In this document: positions 43,477 to 53,893 of the stretch, piece after piece | Layout of the letters: the number at the start of each line of letters is the position of its first letter | How positions within the stretch are numbered: the first letter of the stretch is position 1 | NCBI RefSeq assembly: GCF_900099925.1 | Contig: NZ_FNDE01000015.1 | Coordinates: 1 to 64,000 of the forward strand | DNA from: Aneurinibacillus thermoaerophilus | GTDB lineage: Bacteria > Bacillota > Bacilli > Aneurinibacillales > Aneurinibacillaceae | DNA: 64,000 nt | Reading direction: 5' to 3' | Made by a program: the position numbers and the translations under genes | Notes under the pieces: model-generated | Database searches by the model: none | Told to the model about the DNA's origin: nothing | What the model saw: only the letters and a program-made list of their open reading frames with translations

Positions 43477-45018
43477 TTATTTTGCATATTCAACTGCCCG
43501 GGTTTCCCGAATAACCGTAACTTTAATGTGTCCCGGGTAGTCGAGCTCGCTTTCAATTTTCTTAGTAATGTTGCGCGCCAACCGATGCGCTTCCAAATCA
43601 TCGATTTGCTCCGGCTTCACCATAATGCGGACTTCGCGTCCTGCCTGAATCGCATACGATTTTTCCACGCCTTCAAACGACTCGGAAATTTCTTCAAGTT
43701 TCTCTAGACGACGAATATACGTCTCAAGTGTTTCGCGGCGCGCCCCTGGACGAGCGGCGGACAAAGCGTCTGCCGCGGCCACCAGCATCGCAATAACCGA
43801 TGTTGGTTCGCAATCCCCATGGTGTGAGGCAATTCCGTTAATAACAACAGGATGTTCTTTATACTTTTTCGCTAATTCGACCCCAATTTCAACATGTGAA
43901 CCTTCGACTTCATGATCGATCGCCTTGCCGATATCATGCAGAAGACCGGCTCGCTTCGCCAGCGTCTGGTCTTCGCCTAGTTCCGCAGCCATCAAGCCGC
44001 ACAAATGGGCAACTTCAATGGAATGTTTCAGCACGTTCTGTCCATAACTTGTACGGTACTTCAAACGGCCCAGAATTTTGATAAGGTCAGGATGAAGCCC
44101 GTGAATCCCCGTCTCAAACGTCGCTTGCTCGCCGTACTCACGGATACGTTCATCCACTTCACGGCGCGCTTTCTCCACCATTTCTTCAATGCGCGCAGGA
44201 TGGATGCGTCCATCTGCCACAAGCTTCTCCAGTGCGGTTCGCGCAATTTCACGACGAACGGGATCAAAACCCGATAAGATAACAGCTTCCGGAGTATCAT
44301 CAATAATCAAGTCGATACCCGTAAGCGTCTCCAAAGCGCGTATATTTCGTCCCTCTCGACCGATAATGCGGCCTTTCATTTCATCGTTTGGTAGCGAGAC
44401 AACCGAAACGGTCGTTTCAGCCACATGATCCGCAGCACAACGCTGAATTGCGGTGGTGATAATTTCGCGCGCTTTCTTGTCCGCTTCTTCCCGCGCCTGC
44501 TGTTCAATGTCTTTAGCCATCATGGCCGCTTCATGACGCACTTCCTGTTCTACCTGCTGCAGGATAATTTCGCGCGCTTCTTCGCGTGTCAGATTGGACA
44601 CACGTTCCAGTTCTATTACCTGAGCTTGCAGATACTCTTCCGCTTTGGCGTGCATTTCATTAACCGCCTGCTCACGGCGCTCAATCTCCGCTTCTTTCCG
44701 TTCATAAAGCTCCATTTTCCGGTCAAGCGATTCCTCTTTTTGCAACACGCGCTTCTCAAGGCGCTGGATCTCGTTCCGTCTTTCACGTAAGTCTTTCTCG
44801 GCATCCGTTCGCAGTTTGTGAACTTCGTCCTTCGCTTCAAGCACTTTTTCCTTTTTCAGTGCTTCCGCTTCTTTTTCGGCTTGGTCTACAATTTGGCGGG
44901 CGGCTTCTTCCGCGCTTGAAATCTTCGCCTCCGCCAACGATTTACGAACAAAATAACCAATTCCCGCTCCGACCACCAGAGATGCAAGTGCAATGAGAAT
45001 TGCAGGTACTAAGTTCAT
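43477..45018 (-). CDS. rny: Ribonuclease Y
   Basis: A 513-residue endoribonuclease. N-terminal TM helix ([20 protein letters not shown]), long coiled coil (about 30-200), KH domain ([19 protein letters not shown]) and HD domain ([25 protein letters not shown]). It starts the decay of most mRNAs and is modulated by the Y-complex. ATG at 45018 has AAGGAGGTGAC upstream. Confidence 0.96.
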   Translation of the reverse strand: MNLVPAILIALASLVVGAGIGYFVRKSLAEAKISSAEEAARQIVDQAEKEAEALKKEKVLEAKDEVHKLRTDAEKDLRERRNEIQRLEKRVLQKEESLDRKMELYERKEAEIERREQAVNEMHAKAEEYLQAQVIELERVSNLTREEAREIILQQVEQEVRHEAAMMAKDIEQQAREEADKKAREIITTAIQRCAADHVAETTVSVVSLPNDEMKGRIIGREGRNIRALETLTGIDLIIDDTPEAVILSGFDPVRREIARTALEKLVADGRIHPARIEEMVEKARREVDERIREYGEQATFETGIHGLHPDLIKILGRLKYRTSYGQNVLKHSIEVAHLCGLMAAELGEDQTLAKRAGLLHDIGKAIDHEVEGSHVEIGVELAKKYKEHPVVINGIASHHGDCEPTSVIAMLVAAADALSAARPGARRETLETYIRRLEKLEEISESFEGVEKSYAIQAGREVRIMVKPEQIDDLEAHRLARNITKKIESELDYPGHIKVTVIRETRAVEYAK

Positions 45019-45240
45019 CTTTCTGTCACCTCCTTGCATCTGAGGTCTTTTGTCTTGTTACAATTGTAGCAAGTACCGATTTAGTTAAAAAACGAGATCG
45101 CTTCCCAATCTCTCCGCTGTAAAACATATGTGTATATTCCAAATCGAGGCTAGCGAAAAAATAGAGGACCACGATAAAGAAGAATATACAAATTTATTTT
45201 GCCATCATACCGCAAGAATGTCAAGAATGAGCAATTGATG

Positions 45241-45906
45241 TTATCTTTCTCTCTCTAGCCGCTCATTCTTCAGCTTTTCAAGCGTTTTTGCGATAATGTC
45301 GAGCGGAAACCCCTTACGCTGAAGAAAAGGACCAATTTTATTCCGCATTTCCGTATACGATGCAAAATGCTGGCGAGCATATTTTTTCCGCGCGACTTCC
45401 AGACAAGCAGACTCCTCCACGTCCTGTTCCATATTATGAAAAGCTTCCTCTATCAGACGCGCGTCAACACCACGCCTTTGCAGTTCTTGCCGAAGCAGAT
45501 GACGTCCCCGAGGCTTAAGCCGCATTCGCTCTTCAACCCACTGTTGGGCGTACCGCGCATCATCCAAATACTTCATTTGAATAAAGCCCTGTACTACTTC
45601 CTCAACCACTTCACGTGGAAAGCCTCCCGCTAGCAAATGCTGCCGGACTTCTTCCGTCGTGCGTGACCTGTGGCTGATATATCGTAAACCATACTGCTCG
45701 GCCCTGTTCTTTTCTTCGGCCTCCAACACATCTCTCATCTCCACCTCGTCCAGCTCACACCCTTTATTTAGCCGGTACTTGATCAGAACGTCTTCATGGA
45801 TAGCAAATGCATATTCTCCATTCAAATACACATTGATCCGGTGCCGGTTCTTTTTTTGGCGTTCCAGCCGTGTAATAACGGCCACCTTCCGTACCTCTTC
45901 ATTCAT
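45241..45906 (-). CDS. recX: RecX regulatory protein
   Basis: A 221-residue helical protein of three-helix repeats: LRYISHRSRTTEEVRQHLLA, YAQQWVEERMRLKPRGRHLL, RKKYARQHFASYTEMRNKIG. RecX limits RecA filaments. The ATG at 45906 has no clear ribosome site because the DNA before it looks like a mobile remnant. An internal GTG at 45885 has AGAGG eight bases before it and fits the usual family start (VAVITRLERQKK). Confidence 0.9.
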   Translation of the reverse strand: MNEEVRKVAVITRLERQKKNRHRINVYLNGEYAFAIHEDVLIKYRLNKGCELDEVEMRDVLEAEEKNRAEQYGLRYISHRSRTTEEVRQHLLAGGFPREVVEEVVQGFIQMKYLDDARYAQQWVEERMRLKPRGRHLLRQELQRRGVDARLIEEAFHNMEQDVEESACLEVARKKYARQHFASYTEMRNKIGPFLQRKGFPLDIIAKTLEKLKNERLERER

Positions 45907-45916
45907 CGTATTCGCG

Positions 45917-46066
45917 CAGGAGATCCCTACCTCTATAGGTGGGGAAGGAATAGGCTTCGGACAAGAACAAGTTCCTGCCTGTTCCGTTGTCCGATATTCC
46001 CCCCTGCCCCTCCTTTCTGTGATAGAATCAAGCTAAGAGAAAACCAGTGGGTAGCAACTTGCTACT
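45917..46066. repeat. Possible IS200/IS605-like remnant between recA and recX
   Basis: This 150-base stretch has hairpins at both ends: CCTA.CCTC..TAGGTGGGG near 45925-45942 and GTAGCAA-C-TTGCTAC at 46051-46065. There is also a GAACAAGTTCCTGCCTGTTCC hairpin between them. Paired end hairpins with no gene recall non-autonomous IS605-type elements. The identification is tentative. Confidence 0.35.
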
Positions 46067-46130
46067 AAAGGCACTCTTTTATTCTTTAACGACCGAAACA
46101 AAGCAGCATATGCTTTCCCATACCATGAGA

Positions 46131-46185
46131 AAAAAAAGAAAGTTTAAAAGCTTTACACAAATAAAGCAATTAAACTTTCTTTCGT
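46131..46185 (-). terminator. Terminator after recA
   Basis: AAAGAAAGTTTAA pairs with TTAAACTTTCTTT and ends in T on the minus strand, about 20 bases past the recA stop. Confidence 0.75.
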
Positions 46186-46207
46186 TTTAAATAGAGACAT
46201 GCGTCAC

Positions 46208-47269
46208 CTATTCGAAATCCAGTACAAACTCTTCGTCCTTGTTGTCTTCTTCCGCAGTTGGCAAGGATACGCTCTGGTTCAATTCAAAATGATCGCGAAT
46301 TTTCATCTCAATAGCGTGCGCAATATCCGGATTGTCCTTAAGGAATTGTTTAGCGTTCTCCCGGCCTTGACCGAGTCGTTCATCATTGTAGGAGTACCAA
46401 GCCCCGCTCTTGCTGACAATATCCAGCTCAGTTCCAATATCAAGCAAACTTCCTTCGCGAGAAATTCCCTCGCCATACATAATATCCACTTCGCACGTTT
46501 TGAACGGCGGCGCCACTTTATTTTTCACGACTTTAATTTTCGTGCGGTTCCCTACCATGTCGTTCCCCTGTTTCAGTGTTTCAACACGGCGGACATCAAG
46601 CCGCACGCTCGAATAGAATTTTAGAGCGCGTCCGCCCGGTGTTGTCTCCGGGTTACCAAACATAACGCCCACTTTCTCACGGAGCTGATTGATAAAAATA
46701 GCAATCGTTTTCGATTTATTAATTGCGCCAGCTAATTTGCGCAATGCCTGAGACATCAGGCGAGCCTGCAAACCGACATGTGAATCTCCCATCTCGCCTT
46801 CGATTTCCGCTTTCGGAACAAGCGCGGCGACAGAGTCTACGACAATGATGTCGATTGCACCGGAGCGCACGAGCGCTTCCGCAATCTCCAGCGCCTGCTC
46901 TCCCGTATCCGGCTGAGACAGAAGCAATTCGTCGATATTTACGCCCAACTTGCGCGCATATACCGGATCAAGTGCGTGCTCCGCATCAATGAAGGCGGCG
47001 GTGCCGCCCGTTTTCTGCACTTCAGCGATGGCGTGTAGTGCAACCGTCGTCTTACCGGAAGACTCCGGACCGTATATCTCAATAATGCGACCGCGTGGGT
47101 ATCCACCGATACCGAGCGCAATATCAAGCGCAATTGAACCGCTTGATACAGTGGCAACTTGCTGTGTCGCAGCCATTTCTCCTAATTTCATTACCGAACC
47201 TTTGCCAAATTGTTTTTCAATTTGGCGCAGGGCCATATCTAAAGCAGCTTTGCGATCGGACAAAGCCAT
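46208..47269 (-). CDS. recA: Recombinase RecA
   Basis: A 353-residue recombinase: Walker [15 protein letters not shown], Walker [14 protein letters not shown], the L2 region [20 protein letters not shown], and an acidic tail [12 protein letters not shown]. It drives strand exchange and the SOS response. AAGGGAGCG precedes the ATG. No LexA box was found in the short upstream stretch that I checked by eye. Confidence 0.97.
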   Translation of the reverse strand: MALSDRKAALDMALRQIEKQFGKGSVMKLGEMAATQQVATVSSGSIALDIALGIGGYPRGRIIEIYGPESSGKTTVALHAIAEVQKTGGTAAFIDAEHALDPVYARKLGVNIDELLLSQPDTGEQALEIAEALVRSGAIDIIVVDSVAALVPKAEIEGEMGDSHVGLQARLMSQALRKLAGAINKSKTIAIFINQLREKVGVMFGNPETTPGGRALKFYSSVRLDVRRVETLKQGNDMVGNRTKIKVVKNKVAPPFKTCEVDIMYGEGISREGSLLDIGTELDIVSKSGAWYSYNDERLGQGRENAKQFLKDNPDIAHAIEMKIRDHFELNQSVSLPTAEEDNKDEEFVLDFE

Positions 47270-47416
47270 CGCTCCCTTCGTTCATATTTATATCAATTCT
47301 ACTGATAAGCATCCTATCAACGTAATTTATTTTACCTCTTTTTTAGATGTTTGCCAAGCATTTTTTACGAACACTCATTCGCTTCACAAGTTTATTTTGA
47401 ATTTATTTCCATATAT

Positions 47417-47447
47417 TTGTTAACTAAAAAATTAAAAAGGTTGACAA
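47417..47447. promoter_or_regulatory. BirA operator and bio promoter
   Basis: TTGTTAAC (47417-47424) and GTTGACAA (47440-47447) are separated by 15 bases, matching the BirA-binding consensus. The right half overlaps a -35 TTGACA (47441-47446); TTTACT about 16 bases on could be the -10. Biotin-loaded BirA would block it, about 125 bases before bioY. Confidence 0.85.
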
Positions 47448-47572
47448 TTGATAGGAATTGCTTTTACTCTGACAATAACACGGTTCTTCGTCCATTTCCT
47501 TTGATGTTTCGACATACATACCGTGGTGAAACATTTTTCTAAAAAATGATTACATGAAGGAGGAATGCAACT

Positions 47573-48160
47573 ATGAAACAAAAAACAGGTCTTCCAACAA
47601 CAGGCCTCATCCTCGCTGCCATGTTCGCGGCGCTTACCGCCATCGGTGCATTCATCAAAATTCCCGTGCCGGTCGTCCCGTTTACGTTGCAAATTCTGTT
47701 TGTCTACTTTGCCGGCTCACTGCTTGGTAGCCGTCTCGGGCTGATCAGCCAACTCGTATATCTGGCCGTTGGATTGGCCGGAGCACCCGTATTTACCGAA
47801 GGCGGCGGACTCGGATATGTGCTGAAGCCTACGTTCGGTTACCTTGTTGGATTTGCTATTGCCGCCTATACAATTGGGCATTTTGTCGAAAAAAAAACGA
47901 ACCCGAATCTGCGTGATTTCATCCTTGCCCATTTCGCCGGGCTATTCATCGTATACATGATGGGGACAGCCTATCTCTACATTGCCATGAACATAATTGC
48001 AGGCAAAACGTTCACGCTCTGGCAAACGTTTCTCTACGGATTCCTGCTGGCAGTGCCTGGCGATCTTTTACTCTGTATCATAGCCTCCATTATTGCTGTC
48101 AAAGTATATAAACAAATCGCTCCGCTAAAAGGACGTTTTACTTGGACGGTGAAAGCATGA
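47573..48160 (+). CDS. bioY: Biotin transporter BioY
   Basis: A 195-residue membrane protein with about six helices: GLILAAMFAALTAIGAFIKI, FTLQILFVYFAGSLLG, YLVGFAIAAYTIGHF and FLLAVPGDLLLCIIASIIAV. It is the substrate-binding S component of the biotin ECF transporter. GGAGGAATGC precedes the ATG. BioY with bioD and bioA suggests the cell imports biotin or its precursor and finishes synthesis itself. Confidence 0.93.
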   Translation: MKQKTGLPTTGLILAAMFAALTAIGAFIKIPVPVVPFTLQILFVYFAGSLLGSRLGLISQLVYLAVGLAGAPVFTEGGGLGYVLKPTFGYLVGFAIAAYTIGHFVEKKTNPNLRDFILAHFAGLFIVYMMGTAYLYIAMNIIAGKTFTLWQTFLYGFLLAVPGDLLLCIIASIIAVKVYKQIAPLKGRFTWTVKA

Positions 48161-48921
48161 AACAGGGGCTTTCGTTTTTCGTCACCGGAACAGATACGGG
48201 AGTTGGCAAAACAATGGTTACAGGCTGCCTGACAGCTTTTTTATCCATGTGCGGATACGACGCGGTGCCTTACAAGCCAATCCAAAGCGGAGGCGTGCAG
48301 GGCGATGGAGGACTTGTTGCGGAAGATGTGACGTTTTACCGTTCGCTTCATTCTCTCCCGTATGAACAGAATACGCTCTGTACGTACTGTATGGAGCCCG
48401 CCGTCTCGCCCCATCTTGCGGCCCGCCAAACCGGAACACGCATTAATCCGGGGCACATCGCTCAGCAATTGTCTACCTTAAGGAAAAAGCATGATGTTGT
48501 ACTGGTGGAAGGCGCAGGCGGGCTTGCAGTACCCATTATGGAAGAGAAGCAAGAGGTGTACATGACCGCGGATTTGATTCGCGACCTCCGGCTACCCCTG
48601 CTGATTGTGACGCATCCGGGTCTTGGTACTATTAACCATACGATATTAACCGTTGAGTATGCCCGGGCCTGCCGCATCCCGATCCTCGGCTTGCTTGTAA
48701 ACCGTATGCCGGACAATCCAAGCGAAATGATGCAAGATAATGTGCGAATCATAAGCAGCCTCACGAACCTGCCCGTGCTCGGTATGCTGCCTGACATAAC
48801 GGACTTTAAGCCTGAGCGGATACGTGAACGACTTCCTGAAATCGGGCGCAGCTTGCGTCTTACGTTGCTGCTTGAACGTCTGAGACGGGCAGAAATAATA
48901 GTATCGCAATCATCACAATAG
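48157..48921 (+). CDS. bioD: Dethiobiotin synthetase
   Basis: A 254-residue ATP-dependent carboxylase: FFVTGTDTGVGKTMVTGCLT is the P-loop; PYKPIQSGG and LVEGAGGLAVPIME bind substrate. ATG at 48157 overlaps bioY's stop as ATGA. The enzyme closes the ureido ring of dethiobiotin. Confidence 0.93.
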   Translation: MKQGLSFFVTGTDTGVGKTMVTGCLTAFLSMCGYDAVPYKPIQSGGVQGDGGLVAEDVTFYRSLHSLPYEQNTLCTYCMEPAVSPHLAARQTGTRINPGHIAQQLSTLRKKHDVVLVEGAGGLAVPIMEEKQEVYMTADLIRDLRLPLLIVTHPGLGTINHTILTVEYARACRIPILGLLVNRMPDNPSEMMQDNVRIISSLTNLPVLGMLPDITDFKPERIRERLPEIGRSLRLTLLLERLRRAEIIVSQSSQ

Positions 48922-48932
48922 GAGGGATAATT

Positions 48933-50321
48933 GTGCAGAAAAAAGAAGTTCAAAGCCTTGAGATGTGGGACAAAGAGTATGTGTGGCATCCATTTACCCA
49001 GATGAAAACGTACCGCCGGGAAAAGCCGCTCATTATCGAACGCGGCGAAGGAAGCTACTTGTACGATGTAGAAGGAAACAAATATTTGGACGGTTACTCT
49101 TCGCTCTGGGTGAACGTGCACGGCCACAACCACCCAGAACTGAACGAGGCATTGATTCAGCAGGCGGGAAAAATAGCGCATTCAACGCTGCTCGGAGCAG
49201 CAAACGTCCCCTCCATTCTGCTGGCAAAAAAGTTAGTAGAAATTACCCCGAAAGGACTAACAAAAGTTTTCTACTCTGATTCAGGGTCTACCTCAGTAGA
49301 AATCGCGCTGAAAATGGCCTACCAATACTGGCAGCTGAAAGATCCGATTCGGTATGCCGGAAAAAAGAACAAGTTCATATCCCTGCGCGAAGCATATCAT
49401 GGAGATACGATCGGCTCGGTTAGCGTCGGAGGCATGGAAACATTTCACCATATCTTTAAGCCGCTGCTATTCGAACGTCTGGAAGCCCCGGCACCGTATA
49501 CGTACCGCCTTACGGAAAACAACGACGCGGAAGCGTGTAAAATGTTGTGCCTGAAAGCTTTGGACACGATGTTAAGAGAACATCATGAGGAAATTGCCGG
49601 GCTCATTATCGAGCCGCTTGTACAGGGAGCCGCCGGCATGATTACCGCTCCAGACGGGTTTTTACGCGGCGTGCGCGAACTTTGCACCCGCTATAACGTA
49701 CTTATGATCGCCGACGAAGTGGCGGTCGGTTTCGGTCGTACAGGCACTCTATTCGCCTGCGAGCAAGAAAATGTAGAGCCGGACTTTCTCTGCGTAGCCA
49801 AAGGATTGACAGCCGGCTACTTACCTCTGGCGGCCACGCTCGTGCGGGAAGAAATTTACGAAGCGTTTCTGGGCGAACCGGAAGAGTTGCGCACGTTTTT
49901 CCACGGACATACGTATACCGGAAATCAGCTTGCCTGTGCGGTCGCGCTTAAAAACATTGAACTTATCGAGCGCGAAAAGCTTATCGATTCCCTTGTGGCA
50001 AAAATCGAGTGTCTTGCGCAGAATTTAGAAAAATTCCACACTCTTCCACACGTCGGCGACGTGCGGCAACGCGGCATGATGGTCGGGATCGAACTTGTAC
50101 AAGATAAAGATAGCAAAAAAACATTCCCCATGCATATGCAAGTAGAGCATAACGTTATTCTGCACGCACGGCAAAACGGCGCCATCATCCGCCCGCTAGG
50201 CCCGGTAATCGTGCTAATGCCGATTCTTTCGATGAGCTTGGAAGAATTAGAACAGCTGACTGATATTACGTACGAAGCGATTAAAACAGTGACAGCGCAG
50301 GCATACGCTTCCTGCCGATAA
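48933..50321 (+). CDS. bioA: Adenosylmethionine-8-amino-7-oxononanoate aminotransferase
   Basis: A 462-residue PLP enzyme: YVWHPFTQMKTYRREKPLII, FYSDSGSTSVEIALKMAYQY, DEVAVGFGRTGTLFAC, and FLCVAKGLTAGYLPLAATL with the PLP lysine. GTG start with GGAGGG upstream. bioF and bioB are not in the window. Confidence 0.93.
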   Translation: MQKKEVQSLEMWDKEYVWHPFTQMKTYRREKPLIIERGEGSYLYDVEGNKYLDGYSSLWVNVHGHNHPELNEALIQQAGKIAHSTLLGAANVPSILLAKKLVEITPKGLTKVFYSDSGSTSVEIALKMAYQYWQLKDPIRYAGKKNKFISLREAYHGDTIGSVSVGGMETFHHIFKPLLFERLEAPAPYTYRLTENNDAEACKMLCLKALDTMLREHHEEIAGLIIEPLVQGAAGMITAPDGFLRGVRELCTRYNVLMIADEVAVGFGRTGTLFACEQENVEPDFLCVAKGLTAGYLPLAATLVREEIYEAFLGEPEELRTFFHGHTYTGNQLACAVALKNIELIEREKLIDSLVAKIECLAQNLEKFHTLPHVGDVRQRGMMVGIELVQDKDSKKTFPMHMQVEHNVILHARQNGAIIRPLGPVIVLMPILSMSLEELEQLTDITYEAIKTVTAQAYASCR

Positions 50322-50380
50322 GCGGTCAATGATTCACTGAAAAAAGCTCGCGAGCGTTGCTGTTCTTCATCCAATAAAAC

Positions 50381-50428
50381 AGCCCTCCTGTCTGACAAGT
50401 ATGCCAAGCGGGAGGGCTTGCGCTTTTT
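50381..50428. terminator. Bidirectional terminator between bioA and the helicase gene
   Basis: AGCCCTCC pairs with GGAGGGCT, with TTTTT on the plus strand and a TTTTATT stretch on the minus strand. It separates convergent genes. Confidence 0.75.
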
Positions 50429-50438
50429 CAGCTTTGTT

Positions 50439-52019
50439 TTATCGCTTGGTGCGCGGTTTGGCGGGTTCAATATTCACCCGTTTTCCTTTGATGCGGGAAT
50501 GACGCAACGCTTCATACACGAACGGTGCGATATCTTGCGCTACTTCAATAAACGTGAAGTTATCAAAAATATCAATCCGACCAATTGCCTTACTCGGGAT
50601 ACCAACCAGCTCGGAAATCTCTTTCACCAAATCCGGAGGACGGAGATCAAGGCTACGGCCGACGTTCATAAAGAAGCGAACCATTCCCTTGGAAGCACCC
50701 GTTTCGCCAAAGTCGTACATCTCTTCTTCCACCGAAGAAACGGACGGTGCAAATGCAAGCGAAAGGGCGGCCGCTGTCACTTTTTCCAGCGTGTATTCTT
50801 CTTTCAGCTGCTCGACCATTTCCATAAACGGCGCCAAATCGCTATCGCTTTCTAACAGGGAGATCAACTGTTCTTTCCAAATGCTTTGCTGGCGTTCCAT
50901 CACTTCCTCAAATGAAGGTACATTACGGGACTCCAATGTCGTTTTCGCGATTTTTTCAATCGTACGCAACTGCTTCATCTCGCGCGGGGTTACCAGTGTC
51001 ATCGCGATGCCTTTCCGACCGGCGCGGCCGGTACGACCAATACGATGTACATAGCTTTCCGGATCCTGCGGAATATCATAGTTCACGACATGGGACACAT
51101 TTCCCACATCAATACCACGCGCTGCAACATCAGTCGCCACAAGCAGCTCAATTGTAGAGTCGCGGAATGCCTGCATAACTTTGTCGCGCTGGGCCTGACT
51201 TAAATCACCATGCAAACCGCTTGCCAGATATCCACGCTCTTGAAGCGCTTCCGTAAGTTCATCCACACCGCGCTTCGTACGGCAAAATACAATGCCGAGT
51301 TCAATTTCTTCACTGTCTAGAATACGACACAAACTTTCAAGCTTGCTGCGTTCAAATACTTTGTAATACACTTGTTCAATCGTCGGAGCGGTCACTTCTT
51401 TGCGGCTGATGGATACCGTCTTCGGGTTGCTCATGTATTTATGAGCAAGCCTCAGGATTTCCTGTGGCATAGTCGCCGAAAAAAGGAGCGTCTGGCGATC
51501 AGATGGCGTTTCTTTAATAATTGCCTCAATATCATCCTGGAAGCCCATATCGAGCATCTCATCCGCCTCGTCCAACACCAGCATGCTGATCTGATCCAAA
51601 CGTAACGTTTTACGACGCAAATGATCCAACACTCGTCCCGGCGTGCCAATGACGACCTGTACCCCCTGCTTCAGCGCACGAATCTGGTGTCCAATGGACT
51701 GTCCACCATAAATAGGAAGCGTACGTATCCGCTTATATTTAGCGATTTTGCGCAGTTCTCCGGACACCTGAATCGCCAACTCTCGCGTCGGTGTGAGGAC
51801 AATCGCCTGCACAGCGTTACGGTTTGTTACTTTCTCAATTAGCGGCAAACCGAACGCGGCGGTTTTCCCCGTTCCGGTCTGTGCCTGTCCAATTAAATCG
51901 TATCCTTCAAGAATTTTCGGAATACACTGTTCTTGAATTGGCGACGGTTCTTCGAAGCCCATATCGTAAATGGCTTGCTGAATCGTCCTGTGTAAAGCGA
52001 AGTCTGAAAAATTTGCCAT
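50439..52019 (-). CDS. DEAD-box RNA helicase with DbpA-type C-terminal domain
   Basis: A 526-residue helicase: Q motif, AQTGTGKTAAFGLPL, PTRELAIQ, VLDEADEMLDMGF, SATMP and HRIGRTGRAG. The last 80 residues are a DbpA RNA-binding domain (MVRFFMNVGRSLDLRPPDLV; GRIDIFDNFTFIEVA), so it may act in ribosome assembly like DbpA/YxiN. cinA begins shortly upstream. Confidence 0.9.
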   Translation of the reverse strand: MANFSDFALHRTIQQAIYDMGFEEPSPIQEQCIPKILEGYDLIGQAQTGTGKTAAFGLPLIEKVTNRNAVQAIVLTPTRELAIQVSGELRKIAKYKRIRTLPIYGGQSIGHQIRALKQGVQVVIGTPGRVLDHLRRKTLRLDQISMLVLDEADEMLDMGFQDDIEAIIKETPSDRQTLLFSATMPQEILRLAHKYMSNPKTVSISRKEVTAPTIEQVYYKVFERSKLESLCRILDSEEIELGIVFCRTKRGVDELTEALQERGYLASGLHGDLSQAQRDKVMQAFRDSTIELLVATDVAARGIDVGNVSHVVNYDIPQDPESYVHRIGRTGRAGRKGIAMTLVTPREMKQLRTIEKIAKTTLESRNVPSFEEVMERQQSIWKEQLISLLESDSDLAPFMEMVEQLKEEYTLEKVTAAALSLAFAPSVSSVEEEMYDFGETGASKGMVRFFMNVGRSLDLRPPDLVKEISELVGIPSKAIGRIDIFDNFTFIEVAQDIAPFVYEALRHSRIKGKRVNIEPAKPRTKR

Positions 52020-52022
52020 ATA

Positions 52023-53264
52023 TTAAAAACCACCTTTTTTTATTCGTTCAAGCATTGTAAATATTGCATGTTTTGCCGCACGAAGCTGGATTGCGGCACG
52101 CTGACCGGATAGGCGAAGTTCCCTGACATTCGTATGTTTTCCATCGCTTGCGCCAATATAGACGAGACCTATAGACTTCTCCGACGCGTGTGGGCCAGCT
52201 TCTCCTGTAATCGCAATTCCATATGTACTTCCGATTCTAAGACGCACTTGCTCCGCCATAATACGCGCTGCGTCGCCACTCACCGCTCCCGTGGTCTGAA
52301 GCACATCCCGCGGCACGCCTAGTTGCTTTTCCTTTACTTCATTTGTATAGCAAATGATAGAACCTTTCAGCGCGGCCGAACTGCCCGGAATAGAAGTGAG
52401 TAAATGACTCGCCAAACCTCCTGTCACACTCTCCGCAAATGCCACCGTTTCACCACGTACGCTTAACTCACGCACCAGCACCGAAGCGAGCGAATCATCG
52501 TCATATCCATAAATAAATTGTCCGACGCGCGCTTCGATTTGTTCTTCAACGGAACGGATCATCGTCTCTGCTTCCACCACACTTTTGGCTTTAGCGGTCA
52601 AGCGAATCGTGACTTCCCCTTCAGCCGCAAGCGGCGCAATCGTCGGATTCGTTTGAGAATCAATTAAATCTATCAACTCTTCTTCAAGGGCCGACTCACC
52701 AATACCGAAAAAACGAAGCACTTTGGAGTGCACCACGTTTTTGCCACCCATCAGTGACAAAAGGTAGGGGATTCCATACGTGTTAAACATCGGATGCAAT
52801 TCACGCGGAGGCCCTGGTAGCATCATGAGATGTTTACCTTTATGTTCAATAACCATCCCCGGTGCCATGCCATGGTCGTTCGGCAATACATGGCTTCCTT
52901 CCACCACAAGCGCCTGCTTACGGTTGTTCTCCGTCATCGTCATGCCGCGCTGTTTAAAGTAAGCGATAATGCGCGCAAGCGCCTGTTCGTCATGCACCAA
53001 TGGCTTCCCGACAGCTCTGGCAACTGTCTCTTTTGTCAGGTCATCTTTGGTAGGCCCTAATCCTCCAGAAAAAATAAGCAAATCCGAACGGTTGAGCGCT
53101 TCTTGAATCTGTACGTACAGCCGATCAGCATTGTCGCCGACGACAGTATGGTAATAGACACCGATTCCAATTTCCGCTAACTTTTGCGAGAGGAACTGGG
53201 CGTTTGTATTGGCGATTTGCCCAAGCAATAACTCCGTTCCGACCGCAATAATTTCTGCTCTCAT
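52023..53264 (-). CDS. cinA: Competence/damage-inducible protein CinA
   Basis: A 413-residue protein: N-terminal MoCF domain (MRAEIIAVGTELLLGQIANT; IFSGGLGPTKDDLTKET) and C-terminal nicotinamide-nucleotide amidohydrolase (VAFAESVTGGLASHLLTSIP; GITGEAGP). ATG at 53264 has GGGAGGCG upstream. Confidence 0.93.
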   Translation of the reverse strand: MRAEIIAVGTELLLGQIANTNAQFLSQKLAEIGIGVYYHTVVGDNADRLYVQIQEALNRSDLLIFSGGLGPTKDDLTKETVARAVGKPLVHDEQALARIIAYFKQRGMTMTENNRKQALVVEGSHVLPNDHGMAPGMVIEHKGKHLMMLPGPPRELHPMFNTYGIPYLLSLMGGKNVVHSKVLRFFGIGESALEEELIDLIDSQTNPTIAPLAAEGEVTIRLTAKAKSVVEAETMIRSVEEQIEARVGQFIYGYDDDSLASVLVRELSVRGETVAFAESVTGGLASHLLTSIPGSSAALKGSIICYTNEVKEKQLGVPRDVLQTTGAVSGDAARIMAEQVRLRIGSTYGIAITGEAGPHASEKSIGLVYIGASDGKHTNVRELRLSGQRAAIQLRAAKHAIFTMLERIKKGGF

Positions 53265-53314
53265 ATGTAAAACGCCTCCCAAATAAATCAACCGCCGAAA
53301 ATGGCGGGTGAACG

Positions 53315-53893
53315 TTACGCGAGCGGAATCACTTTTTTATTTTTTACAAAGTATTCCACACCGGAAACAATTGTCATAATCACGGCCGCCCAAACCATAA
53401 TTGTGGCAAACGGAAAATGCCATGTTTCAAACGGGAAATTCTGCAAAATAAGCGCGGCTACGGCGATAATCTGAAATACCGTCTTCCATTTGCCAAGCCT
53501 GCTTGCAGCAATAACCAATCCTTCTGCCGCGGCTACCAGACGCAGTCCCGTTACAGCAAATTCACGACTAATAATGACCACGGCTATCCAAGCGTCCAGC
53601 CGCTGCATTTCCACAAGCGAAATGAGAGCCGCGGAAATCAAAAGCTTGTCAGCGAGCGGATCAAGAAATTTTCCCAAGTTGGTTACCATTTTGCGGGAGC
53701 GGGCAATGTAGCCGTCAAGCCCATCCGTCGCGGCGGCAACAATAAAAATAAGCGCGGCGATCATTTCACTGTATGTAATCTGCACGCCTCCAACTTTAAC
53801 CGATCCGAAATCATCAAACCGCACGAGCAAAAAAATCATAACTACTGGCACAAGAAAAATTCGTGCCAGCGTAATCCGGTTGGCCAGGTTCAA
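53315..53893 (-). CDS. pgsA: CDP-diacylglycerol-glycerol-3-phosphate 3-phosphatidyltransferase
   Basis: A 192-residue membrane enzyme with the CDP-alcohol motif DGLDGYIARS...GKFLDPLADK and about four helices. It starts at TTG one base past the rimO stop, with GGGGGAGG upstream. It makes phosphatidylglycerol phosphate. Confidence 0.94.
   Translation of the reverse strand: MNLANRITLARIFLVPVVMIFLLVRFDDFGSVKVGGVQITYSEMIAALIFIVAAATDGLDGYIARSRKMVTNLGKFLDPLADKLLISAALISLVEMQRLDAWIAVVIISREFAVTGLRLVAAAEGLVIAASRLGKWKTVFQIIAVAALILQNFPFETWHFPFATIMVWAAVIMTIVSGVEYFVKNKKVIPLA

Noticed and set aside
47460-47572. Biotin or TPP riboswitch before bioY
   Set aside because: The leader is only about 100 bases with no conserved riboswitch core; the BirA operator explains control.
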